From: Chimonanthus salicifolius
Lineage: Eukaryota > Streptophyta > Magnoliopsida > Laurales > Calycanthaceae
Direction: 5' to 3'
NCBI GenBank assembly: GCA_013350335.1
Contig: CM023532.1
Coordinates: 31,993,708 to 32,057,707 of the forward strand
Length of the DNA: 64,000 nucleotides
Part shown: in pieces, positions 11,901 to 22,273 of the stretch
Layout of the letters: each line of letters opens with the position of its first letter
Position numbering within the stretch: the stretch's first letter is position 1
Notes under the pieces: generated by a model
The model's database searches: none
Told to the model about the DNA's origin: nothing
Seen by the model: only the letters and a program-made list of their open reading frames with translations
Translations under genes and position numbers: made by a program

Positions 11901-13745
11901 AGCTGCTCAATTTTTACAGGGTGGTGGGGAGTTCACTGATTTTATAATTGTACTGAGGACGAAGGATGCTGTCAAGACCTTCAGTGGAAATGTACATTTC
12001 TCAATTGGAGCCGGTTTCAGTGCAGCTGTTGGCGTTGTAGGTCGAACAGCTGAAGCAGATGTACGTGCAGGTGATGGTGGTTATGCAGCCTGTTATACAT
12101 ATAGCTGCAGTAAAGGTACTGTTTGTTTATTTATACCCATCTTCTATTTTCAGATGATTTACATACTAGCACTTAACCTCCGGTTTCATTCAAACTGATA
12201 CAGTATTGCAGTCAATCCGATGCATCTAGTGATATCCCATGCTGGTTGTTGGCAAATGTCAATTTGGCTGTTCCCCAATTTTGTGGCTGTTTTTGAATTG
12301 GTTTGTGTTACTACTGTCTATCTCACCACCTTCATCACGATAACCACTAAACTCGTCTATCTAGGGTCAGTGTTTTTGAGTTCTTCTCTCCCATTCTATC
12401 CCATCAAAAGGCTTATCCTCTGATACCCAGCAATTCATAGTATCTGTCCTTACCCCTTGCATCCATGTTATGTCTCCCTCCTTTTTCCTTTCTTCTTGCA
12501 ATCCTCAGCTGTTTCTGATCTACTGGGTATAATGCCCAAACCACATCAATTCTATCTTTTGGTATTCACATCTTATTGTTACCATTTCCTTGTCAACTTG
12601 CTTGCTACAAATCCAAAATTATTACCTGAATGTCCCAATGAATTGGCAAGCATCCCAATTTGACACCCATCTGATTGATATACACATACTTGTATCGAAA
12701 TTCTTCCATTGTTAACAGTGAAACTTAGAGACCATGATATCAAAGTCTAGGATGGTCCAAAATTCTAACCCCCAATGAATTGGTAGGCATCTCAATTTGA
12801 CACCCATCTGATTGATATTTGCACAATTGGATCGGAATTCTTCCATTATTAATAATGAAATTTAAGGGCCATGATATCAAGGGCTAGGATGATTGGTTCA
12901 GGGTATGATTCGGCTTTTTACTCGCTACAAGATTTTACAACATCGATTTCAATCCTTTCTAATGAGCCCTAAAGAGGGGGCTCACTTTTACTGGTGCATT
13001 TTGCGTGTGTGTGTGAGAGAGAGAGAGTAGTTTCATTACTAATAATAAAATTTAGGGAACATGATCTTTAAGGAAAAGAGAGGGATTGGTGGGTGGGGGG
13101 TGGGGTGGTGCTTGTTGCATGTGTAGAAAATTCTAGATGCAAGCTTGTGTACTCGAGATGAAATACATCTAGAATTTTTTACACCCATTTTAGATAGCAA
13201 GGTCCAATAACACATTAAATGAGCTGGGTGGATAGTGAATCTTGAAATCTATGTGGCTATCAAGTTTGGATGATCCCAATCCTGGGATGTTGAGGCCTGG
13301 GAGCTTGAAGAAAAAATAACAAAAGATTCAAATCCAATAGTGAGGGTTGCTCTAATGTGTGTATCAGAGATGCATGCCTAGCAATGTTATGAGGGTTTGG
13401 ATTGGTAAATAATGGCCTGCTGACACAGGCTCATGGGCCATGAATGTATTAAAATCACTGATTTGAGGCTTCATCACAACATATATGTAATCATAATAAT
13501 GTAATGGCTTCATCACCAGCTTCTACTTTTGCCACTCAATTCCACAAGGTTGTTTTGCAGGTGCTTTTGTGGGTTGTTCAGTTGAAGGGAGTATGGTTAC
13601 CACTCGCACATCGGAAAATTCTCGTTTCTATGGTAGTTCTTCCATCAAGCCATTGGATATTCTCCTAGGGTCATTTCCTAGACCACCTGCAGCTGCTAGT
13701 CTCTATAATGCTCTTTCAGATCTATTTCAAAATCTTGGGAACTGA
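5770..13745 (+). CDS. FYVE zinc-finger and SYLF-domain protein, five exons
   Basis: Exons: 5770-5892, 7313-8215, 9732-9932, 11920-12115, 13561-13745 (TGA). All introns are GT-AG, and phases 0,0,0,1 add up to a 535 aa protein. Residues about 220-285 form a FYVE finger: WLPD, CxxC, the basic RHHCRFC patch and the closing CxxC. FYVE domains bind phosphatidylinositol 3-phosphate on endosomes. Residues about 300-530 form a SYLF (Ysc84/DUF500) lipid-binding domain, with landmarks GSLRPEKSIPEAILRQAKG, GTGLVIARRDDGSWSPPSA, DFIIVLRTKDAVKTF and AGDGGYAACYTYSCSKGAF. The order FYVE then SYLF is that of the Arabidopsis AT3G43230/AT1G29800 family. Expected role: peripheral endosomal membrane protein; substrate unknown. 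Exon 1 (41 aa) lacks a domain and is the least certain part. AATAAA at 13960-13965 is a likely poly(A) signal. Confidence 0.9.
8947..8979. repeat. (CT)n microsatellite in intron 2
   Basis: Uninterrupted CT dinucleotides inside the 8216-9731 intron of the FYVE-SYLF gene, followed by AG-rich sequence (9033-9120) that could pair with it. The open frames at 8800-9337 are products of this low-complexity stretch. Confidence 0.9.
10125..11151. mobile_element. hAT-type non-autonomous element (Tip100-like ends) in intron 3
   Basis: The left end is CAGTGGCGGAACCAG and the right end, read inward, is CAGGGGCTAAATTT. Flanking 8-mers are catatagc (10117-10124) and catagagc (11152-11159), 7 of 8 identical, as expected of an 8-bp hAT target duplication. 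The CAG(T/G)GGCGGA start resembles Tip100-type hAT ends. The 1,027 bp interior has no transposase frame; it includes GA-rich sequence and a run of 19 C at 11119-11137. It lies wholly inside intron 3 (9933-11919) of the FYVE-SYLF gene. Confidence 0.75.
12634..12899. repeat. Tandem duplication, 137-bp unit, in intron 4
   Basis: CCCAATGAATTGG begins copies at 12634 and 12771. Both continue through CACCCATCTGATTGATAT, TTCTTCCATT and CCATGATATCAA. A fragment of a third copy (TTCATTACTAATAATAAAATTTAGGG-like) sits at about 13029-13075. All lie in intron 4 of the FYVE-SYLF gene. Confidence 0.8.
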
Positions 13746-14289
13746 TTGATTGATTCTAGATACGAGTTCCATTTCAATGAAGAATTGCTGGGGAAGGTGC
13801 CACCTGCCCCTTTCATCGTGTACGGTTTTTAGATGCACAGCTGTATTTTACATCAACCTCTCCATTCTAATATCCTATGTAAAGCAATTGTTGCTGTACA
13901 GATTAGTTCAATTATTAAATGTGTACATAACTTGCTTTCTTTAGCCAATTACTCCTCAGAATAAAAAATAATGAAAATTATTTAATGTATGCATAACTTG
14001 CTTCTTTAGCCAAATGAGAACTCTTTAGAATCAAAATTAATTGTGTCTAGATTTTTGGTGCAGAAACTTGAGAACACTCCAAAATCTATTTCCATTACTC
14101 TAACTGAGTGAGACTTTCTATAGCTATTAACAGTATGGAGTATAGCTATTAACAGTGATATTAGACTAGCGAGGCTATCTACCAAATGCACCGTGGACCT
14201 TACATATTTGAGTTGTTGGATAGCTTATCAAATTTATACTAAGTATATAAAGTTTTAGCACCAAGTGATCTCTTCTGTCCTTTTTATTA

Positions 14290-15785
14290 TGGTGACAGAT
14301 GCCCTATGCCACCTCATCTCATCAGTAACAAAGAGAGCTTTTATCCATGGTTTTCGTTTCAAGTCCTCCTTTCTTTCCGTCATTTGCAATTTGTCGATAA
14401 TACAATCATTTTGATGTAAAGCTAGTGAAGAGGAATTAAGAGTCTTAGAACAGTGTTGAGATGGTTTGAGCTCACCTCGTCACTTAAAATCAACTGTCAC
14501 AAGAGCAGAATTTTGGTATTAACCTACCACAAGAGGAATAGATCCCTTTATGCTAAGCTCTTTGGGTGCCAACATGCTACTCTTCCTTCAACCTACCTTG
14601 GTCTTCCTTTGTGCATTGGTTCACCTCTGCTTTGTGGGAGTCCATCGACAAGTTTAGGAAAAGGCTGGCGTCTTGGAGAGACAAGTACCTTTTTTTTGGC
14701 GATAGAATAACCTTTTTCAAATCTGTCGTCACTACTCTCCCCATCTACTTCCTATTTACTTTAAATGCCTTAGAAAAAGTGATAGATGCTTTGGAGTGAA
14801 TCGAGAGACATTTCCCTAGGGAGACCCTCTTGATATGAAAATAGATCATCTTGGTTGGCTCTGTATCCAGATATTTGGGTCGCTGACTGCTTTGCTGTTA
14901 TTAGAGAGCAAATTGTGTGGGATATCCGCTTTCAGAGGAACCTCTCTGACCAATAATCTAATGATTTTACTTCCTTTCATCACCTTCTCAACCTTTCCCG
15001 CTTCTACCTTTTTGAAGGCGCCTCCCGCATTTTGTGACCCAACTCTTCAGGATCCTTCTTAGTGAAGTCATTTTTCTTAAGCAATGAATGCGACTTTGTC
15101 CCTCTTGTTGACTCGGCCATATGTTCTTCTGAAGCCCATTTGCAAGCCGTTAGCTTCTTATGGATTGTTGGCCTTCGGAAAATTCTCACCCTGGATAACA
15201 TACGCGAGAAACATCAAGTAATGGTGAGTGCTTGACCCTTTTGACTTCTCACCATGAAAGATGCTGATTTACCTCCTCATTCATTGCACCTTTTCTTCGA
15301 CAGTTGGGGATTTTCTTCTCTCCCTTTTTCATGTTTAGTGGTAGATGCCTCCCATCATTGGACTCGTATCTTATGCTTGGATGCTAAAGGGCCTTCAACA
15401 TTCTCAATGATGTGCTAATTGACTATGTCTGCGATCATTTAGAGCCTTTAGTAAGAATGTAATAACATAGTCTTTAGAAACATGGTTGAATCTCCATTCT
15501 CAAAGAGTTCCAAGATTTCTTTATTTCAAACTTGGATCAGAGCATGGAAGTCGACTTGATTTAGCTTAACTGCTTTGTGGTTTTGTCTCGCTGTCCTATT
15601 GTTTCCTTTGGTTTTGGGTGCTCATGTGTTTGGGGCTTTGGTTCTCTCATGAATTGGCTGCTACTTTCTCATGTTTTGGTTTTTATGGGGAGGCTTTTTT
15701 TTCTTCCTTTTGTTTGTACTTTTTGTGCATATCTAGTGCTTTACAATTTCGTAGAAGAGATCTTGGCTGTTTAAAATTTTAATAA
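14290..15785 (+). pseudogene. Degraded LINE (non-LTR retrotransposon) 3' part
   Basis: Frameshifted pieces of a plant LINE ORF2 run in order. First come reverse-transcriptase residues including HLQFVDNTIIL (about 14381-14413), where the catalytic F-A-D-D box has become F-V-D-N. The thumb follows with STYLGLPLCIGSP (from about 14585) and, in another frame, the RKRLASWRDKYLFFGDRITFFKSVVTTLPIYF block (about 14656-14754; its start and end motifs are RKRLASW and LPIYF). Last is a zf-RVT-like tail with ILTLDNIREKH (about 15181-15213) and a Cys/His-rich LLIHC segment near 15270. Several frameshifts and stops and the lost catalytic aspartate show it is inactive. The 5' half is absent. Confidence 0.8.
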
Positions 15786-15789
15786 ATAT

Positions 15790-17268
15790 GTATATCTTAT
15801 TCATAGAGTTCTTTATACATCATATGATTAGTTTAAAAGCCATTTCAGTAAAGAAAGTGTAGTTAGAGTTTTAATATGATATTACAAAATCTTAAGGATA
15901 TAGAACTATATCAAAACATGCAAATAAACACCTCAAGAGATCAGAACTCAGAACTTAAATACATCATCATCGAAGCAACTAATCTCAAATTGGCTTTTTG
16001 AGATTTTCTATAGTCTGATTACATCCTGTGTTACTTCACTTACTCCACAACTCATATCTTTTTTCTTTTAACTCCTTCCATCTACGTTCTCAATGGTCTT
16101 TCGTTTCTTATTCTACTTGCAACTTTTCAGGACCCATTTGCATAGAATGTCCAAAGTCCAAACCAACTTAACTCAGGAAGAAAATAATTGTCTAAGAAAT
16201 TTGTGTATTGACTGTATTACGAAACCAACAAAATAATCACTATTTATGAAGGGCAATTTGGCCTACAAGCCCAGAGACCCGAAATGCCCTTTTAAATGTT
16301 TGGCGAATGAAAACACGATTTCAGTCTTACCTAAATCATTGAAGAAACAAGTTTTGATTCATGACTGTAAAATCCTAATTCGTTCATGCCATTTGGATTC
16401 TTGACTTTTTTCCTTTATCATCCATTTGGTGCCCATGTGAAGTGAAAGTCAAAGACGAAATATATGCAGTCAAGAGGTTACCATCAGAGACAGAAATGAA
16501 TAAAGTAAAATTTGAAAAATCAACTCTATATAGATAAAATTTTGACAAATGATGATGATAAAGTGAATTTTTTTTTTTTTGTTGAAATGACTGATTCAGG
16601 TTTTAATTATAAGAAAAACCCTCAAAAGATGATATTCTGGCCAATGTCTTATTCACTGAAATTAGTATTTGGACTGATACTCGAAAGTCAGATCCAAACA
16701 ATGAGAAAACACCCTATGTGAAGATGAAGTCAATGTTAGAAAAGAAACATAAGAGACTCTTATATGAAAACTACCATATGCACAGTCATTATATCATAAG
16801 AAAAAAATTGGTAACAATTATAATTTAAAAATGACATCAAATGCTTGAACGCTGATCCCAAATCATCTTCACTTGTTCCCCCCTTGACAATAGAACATGT
16901 ATGGCAAACATTATCCATCTTCTTAGGGAAAGGAAAATGGCTCTCAATGATCAAAAGAGTCAAGGTCAAGACTATAGATCGCCGAGTGATTCATCGAATT
17001 TGCAAATGGATGATAAATTTTCTATGGAAGCAGAATAAGAATTTGGTCGATCATTTATCTTTAGCCTTGACTCCTCATACTCTCAACCATTGATCATATA
17101 AGAACATTTTCGATTTTTTTATGAGAAATGCCTGGTGATGCCACACCTGCTGCATTTCCAAACAAGGGAGGAATCTAAACAACCATCATCAAACTCTCTC
17201 TCTCTCTCTCTCTATCTATCTAACAAACAAAGAAGAAACAGCAGAGGAGTGACCGACAGACCATCTCA
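15790..17268. other. Spacer between LINE remnant and BEH4-like gene
   Basis: No gene supported. The short open frames at 16512-17093 show no family resemblance. A CT-rich run at 17195-17213 and the region up to 17268 would hold the 3' UTR of the minus-strand BEH4-like gene. Confidence 0.5.
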
Positions 17269-20219
17269 TCAAGCATTGTCGGCTGCGCTGCACCTGGTAT
17301 GGGTACTCCCAAGGGTGAGCTCTAGCTCATCAGATACGCATTCCTCATGAATCCTCTCTCCTTCCCATGGTTTCACTAGCCCCACCGTGTTGCTCCCAAA
17401 TGCAAACTCATCTGAAAATCCATCTGACATGTGTACATCAGTGTGGTTGGGCGTGCCTGTGACAACCGGTGAGCATGTCCCACTCTGTCCCGGTGTCCAC
17501 ATGCGAGATCCCCCACCTGCAAACACTTCCTCCTTGAATCCAAATGGGTTGGCAGATACAAGGCTGAACGTTGGAGAAGATGGTCCACCTGGCATTCGGA
17601 CTCCGCTAAACCATCCTGAATCAGGGAGGATCTGACGGCCAGGGCTTGGAGGGGTTGAAGATGGTAATAAGGAGAAGTGGTGTGAACCCCAAGATGGGCC
17701 TCCAGTCTGGTCGTCCCAGTCAGTTCTGATTCTAGGTGTACGGGCAGTTGGGGAACTTAAAGGAGGGGTAACAGGGGCACTGATGGAGCCGCCATGATTG
17801 TAGAAGTTATGGGGAAACTTGGTGGAGGACGCCGATGAAGTGCCAGATGAAAGGTTTTTTAGCCATGGAATGAGGGAATTAGGATCAGTGCCAGCATTGG
17901 AATTTGCAGTATAAGGCACCCTCACAGGACTAGGGAAGGAGGAAGAACCAGGGCTTGGGTTGTAGGATGCACATGGACTCGGTTGGTATGACGAACAGGG
18001 ACTTGCAGACGTCGACCCCCCTGCTATATCCATGCGCTCCAGTGGCCTGCATCCCTGTAAACAGAGAAGAAGAACAATAAACTGACTACTTGTAAGAATA
18101 TTTTTACCGGGAACTGACAGTTCAGTTGTTCTTCATCCACAGCCATTCATGCCACCATTTAGCTGAGGGCATTAGAAAATTGAGCAAACAATCAGACCCG
18201 GAGATCTGGTTAGTAAGCTAAGTGCTCTCTTACATTATATTGGTAAATGGTTCAATTTTAACCTCAAGGAGTTGGTGTATGGTTAGGAACCCGCTTCAAG
18301 GGAGCGAAAGTCCCAAGTTCGAATCTCATCCCACCTCAGAGGGACATTCTCAGTAGTTTTACCTGGAGTATGTGGGTAGAGAGGCTTACACATGTCGTGA
18401 GGACTAATAAGATGCTCTTAAGAGGCCTGGGCACCTCGGTCATAAAAAAAAAAAAAATCAATTTTAGACTTTTTTTTAATACATTCGCTATTTATATTAT
18501 ATGCTGTACTGCAAATTTGCAGCTCATTCATTGGCTGAAATTTTCAAGTAATATATAATAATGAAATGCAAACTGGTAACAATTTATCAAAAATATTTAT
18601 GCTAACAAGGCACTGAAAATAACCAAACAGTTACGTATGAGCAAACAATTTCTTCTGAATTACTTGCGCTATTTCATTATTTTTTTAGTAGTGAATAACT
18701 TTTGCTGTTTGGTATGCTGAAATAGCTGAAAACTATGTAAAAGCTATAAACTTTGGCCGATATAGCTTTAAATTATAAGCACAAGAATGAAGCATTTTAT
18801 TGTGAGCACCTAAAGCGTTGATCAACCTTTTGGAGTGCAGATGAGTTCATTAGAAAGGCCTCTATTATGTAGTTAATAAAATTCATTTTTATCAGATCCA
18901 TTAAATTATATTTTTAAATATTAATATTTATAATTAAAAAGGAGGCTCCTATCATGCAGAGATGCAAAGTGAATACAGGTCTCAAACCATTATGTCATGT
19001 GATTTTGGTTATTGAAATTATAGTCTAGGAATTGATTGGGCCGCCGGTTCTTTTGCTAATAATGGGCACCATCTCATGATATATATTTTTTTCATTTTGT
19101 CCTTAACACTTTTAAGGGAATTGATTCAGGCAATAGTGTTTCTAATAACATCATTCACCACCTTATGATAAATTGAAAGTTTTCCATTATCCCTTCTACT
19201 TAAAATTGATCTTTCAAGAGCCCATCAATTTTATCATGACTATCTTACTAGATTTGATATTCTAACCTGTCATCCTGTGGTAAACTACAGTTACTCCAAA
19301 AATCATGTGGACGTCTCATCTCATATGTGTGGTTCCCTGTAGCTCTGTCTCAGTCATGTGGGTCTTGAACAAAATAAGATGAGCTGATGTTCCCATCTAC
19401 TAATGCATCTTTAAAGTCCTGCATCTGGGCCTCGTTCCCATCATTACTTGCATTACAGCATTACTTGAGTGGAATACTATTCCAGAAAATGGATGGTCAG
19501 AAAGTAAGCAATGATATTAGGGGGGGAAAATGTATGCAATGATGAGGGACTAAACCCATTATCAACACAGTGAGTGACCCCTGCATCTGATTTTAAGGGG
19601 TAAAAATGTATGCAATGATGACGGACTAAACCCATTAAAACAGTAAGTGATCCTTGCCCATCAAGATGCTACTCCAATGGCAAACTCTCCATCATGTCAC
19701 TCCATATATAAAAAAAAAACTCATCATAGCTGTAATAGTTTAATATAATACATTAATACCATATGGGTTGCCAGTTGCCACTCACTTCCAGTTGGATTTG
19801 CAATTATCAAAATTCAACTTTATAGTCGTATATTTCCATTTTAACAGTTTTATAATTAATAGCAGGTTTTTTTGAAGTTTGTCAATAGTCTAATGACTCT
19901 ACTTTAAGACTATAGAATATTTATAAGATTAGCATTTATAAAATTTCATTTTAATCAAATAAATGAATTTATATTTTTAATCCTCTCAAAAATCAATTTT
20001 ATTTATAGGTTGTAATTAGTTAAGGGTGCATTCAAGGGATGAAGTGAATGTGAGACGGAGGGGAATTGATTCTTTGGATCGACCGCAGGCCCCACAATTA
20101 GATTTTTATATGAGTTTAATCTATTAATCTACAAATCTCTTTTGCTTTTAGAGCTACTTCAGCTGATAATAAGAGTTCTTAAATCATGTTGAAAAAAAAA
20201 AAAAAGAGAGAAAAATTAA

Positions 20220-20252
<33 letters not shown>

Positions 20253-22273
20253 GCAGGGAGAAGACTTTAGACATCATACCGGAAATCCGGAATCCCGCAC
20301 CCAGAAAACATTAAACTACCTCAACAGTCCGTCGTGACAAACTGACTATCACATCCTACCGAACTGACGGAGGGACAGTGCATCATGGAATCGGAATCTA
20401 ATGCGACAAATGGATTTTTCCCAATTCTTCACATTTCATGGCGTATGGAAGTGAATGACGATTTCATCAAATTAAATAAGAATTGACATTTAATTGTGGG
20501 CATTGATACTTTTGCTAAAGAAAGCATAAATTATAATTTTTCTATTTTATTTTTTTATCTTTTAATTCATAGTCTAAACAATTTTTTTTATTAATTGAAC
20601 TTCCACGTCTGCCCTAGCTAATTTCAACCTTTGATCTAATGAGAAAAGTAGACCCTACACTAGAACATATCATGAAATGAGATAGGGATTGTGGGGTCAC
20701 TACAAGGTCAGGCAAGCGTGGTCTGCATGGAAGAGAATGTACATGAAAGCACATTTTGCATGAGGGAAAGAGATTACTTCATTTGAAGAGATTAATTGTC
20801 AATCAAATAATTAAATTCTTTGAAGTTTTTCTTTAATAATAAAGATAATGTTAATCTGATAAATTCATACAAATCCAGGAAGTACTTCATAAATTAATTT
20901 GTTTTAAACTTCAAAAATCAAAGACACAAATAATAACCTCATTTTTAGATAGGATGTAAGTATCCATTTTTAACTATTTAATTCTTTTTAATTATATTTT
21001 TTTATTTTTGTGCTAAAGGGATATATTGGTCACGCATACTATGCGAGTTGACCATTTTGCCCTTAGAGAAGATGCGATTTCAGAGAACCCAATGGATGTA
21101 TCACGTGAGCATAGTATTGAACATAAAAAGGAGAAGGCCAGGTGATGTGCTGAGTGCCTGAGATGCAACAAAGGAGAGAAAGCGACGAGAGCACGGAAAA
21201 AAGAGGAAAGCGGATGGAGGAATCTTGGAATTTTCAGAGAAAAGGAATGCAATTCCTCCTAAAGTCCAAAAACGAGGAATGATCAATCTACTTCCCAAAC
21301 GGCGAAACTTCCAAGAAGTTCCCGGAAAACGAGTTTTCTCAACAAAAAAAAAACGAGGGCAATTTCGTCCATTCCGCTGCACGTTTTTCTTCCCTTCTTC
21401 ACATGACCAGTCATGAATTTGTTTTCTGGCATACTTTCAATGACGCGTGGCTCATTTTCAATTTCATCAAGTCAGCAAACTTGCTCTTGGACGCAGCTTT
21501 AAAAAGGTTGAATTTTTTTTTTCCAATGGTTTAGTTCAATAACGTGTGGACTAAAAAATAGAAAGAAAATAATTAAAAATACTTCTTAAATGAACGGAAT
21601 CATCTTAAGAATCCAGCTGAGCTAAACCGTAAGATTTGATTCGGTTTTCAAAATAATATCTTTCTGTGGAAACCACAAATCATCACAAAAATATATTATT
21701 AGATATTTTAAATTATTCAATCTAAATAAACAATGGAAATACTTTTCCATTTTCATTTTACTGATTATTCGATTTTTAGTAATAAAAAATATCTAATGAA
21801 GTAAGATTTTTATAAATTTAGTGTCTGTTATCTCAGTTAATTCTTGACTTTTCCACAAACGGGAAGGGGCAAGATAGCAGACCCAAGGCGCATGATAGTC
21901 CTACACAAAAGGAGCACATTACTGTGCGCCGCGTTGCAAGGTCGCAACTCGCAAGCACCTTATCTCGGTATCTCCTAAGACAAATACTATCGTGCGCCGG
22001 GAAAGCAAAGCACCCTGAGACGGAGAGAGAGAGAGAGAGAGAGGAAAAAGAGATGACCTTGCGATAGGTGGTACCGTCTTCCTCGACGACCCAACCGGCC
22101 TCGGCGCAGAGGGCCTTCAAGACTTCATTGTTGTCGCAGTGCTTGGGTAGCTTGTAGTTTCCGTACATCCTCAGCCCTCCGAATATCTTCGCCGCGATCG
22201 CTCTCCTCCTCCGCTCTCTCTTTTTGTTGTTCTCCCTCTCCTTCCACGTCGGCAGCCTCGCTCCCGACGTCAT
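17269..22273 (-). CDS. BEH4: BES1/BZR1-homologue transcription factor, two exons
   Basis: Exon 1 22273-22058 (72 aa), a 4,003 bp GT-AG intron, exon 2 18054-17269; phase 0, 333 aa, close to the usual family length. Exon 1 is the plant-specific BZR DNA-binding domain: basic NLS-like [13 protein letters not shown], then [33 protein letters not shown] and GTTYRK. Exon 2 begins GCRPLERM. It has the Ser/Thr-Pro-rich region with S/TxxxS/T sites for BIN2-type GSK3 kinases, the [17 protein letters not shown] block (about 162-178; PEST/PP2A and 14-3-3 region), the [14 protein letters not shown] block (about 255-268), WEGERIHEE, and a C-terminal EAR repressor motif LELTL (about 316-320). Overall order and blocks are closest to Arabidopsis BEH4 (from memory). 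Role: nuclear effector of brassinosteroid signalling that binds E-box/BRRE promoters. Exon 1 has no stop before the junction and joins exon 2 exactly at the known YRK|GC boundary. Confidence 0.95.
18262..18457 (+). mobile_element. tRNA-derived SINE in the BEH4-like intron
   Basis: An A-box-like TGGTGTATGGTTAGG (from about 18272) is followed by a B-box AGTTCGAATCT (about 18314-18324), a non-tRNA body, and a 14-base A tail at 18444-18457. It is inserted in the long intron, on the strand opposite to the gene. Confidence 0.7.
19530..19660. repeat. Tandem duplication, 76-bp unit, in BEH4-like intron
   Basis: ATGTATGCAATGATGA(G/C)GGAC followed by TAAACCCATTA occurs at 19530 and 19606, with similar sequence after it (CAGT(G/A)AGTGA(C/T)CC). 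Confidence 0.75.
22022..22043. repeat. (GA)n tract next to the BEH4-like 5' splice site
   Basis: A GA run on the plus strand (CT in the transcript) begins about 15 bases into the long intron. It may be a simple polypyrimidine microsatellite; functional meaning unknown. Confidence 0.7.
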
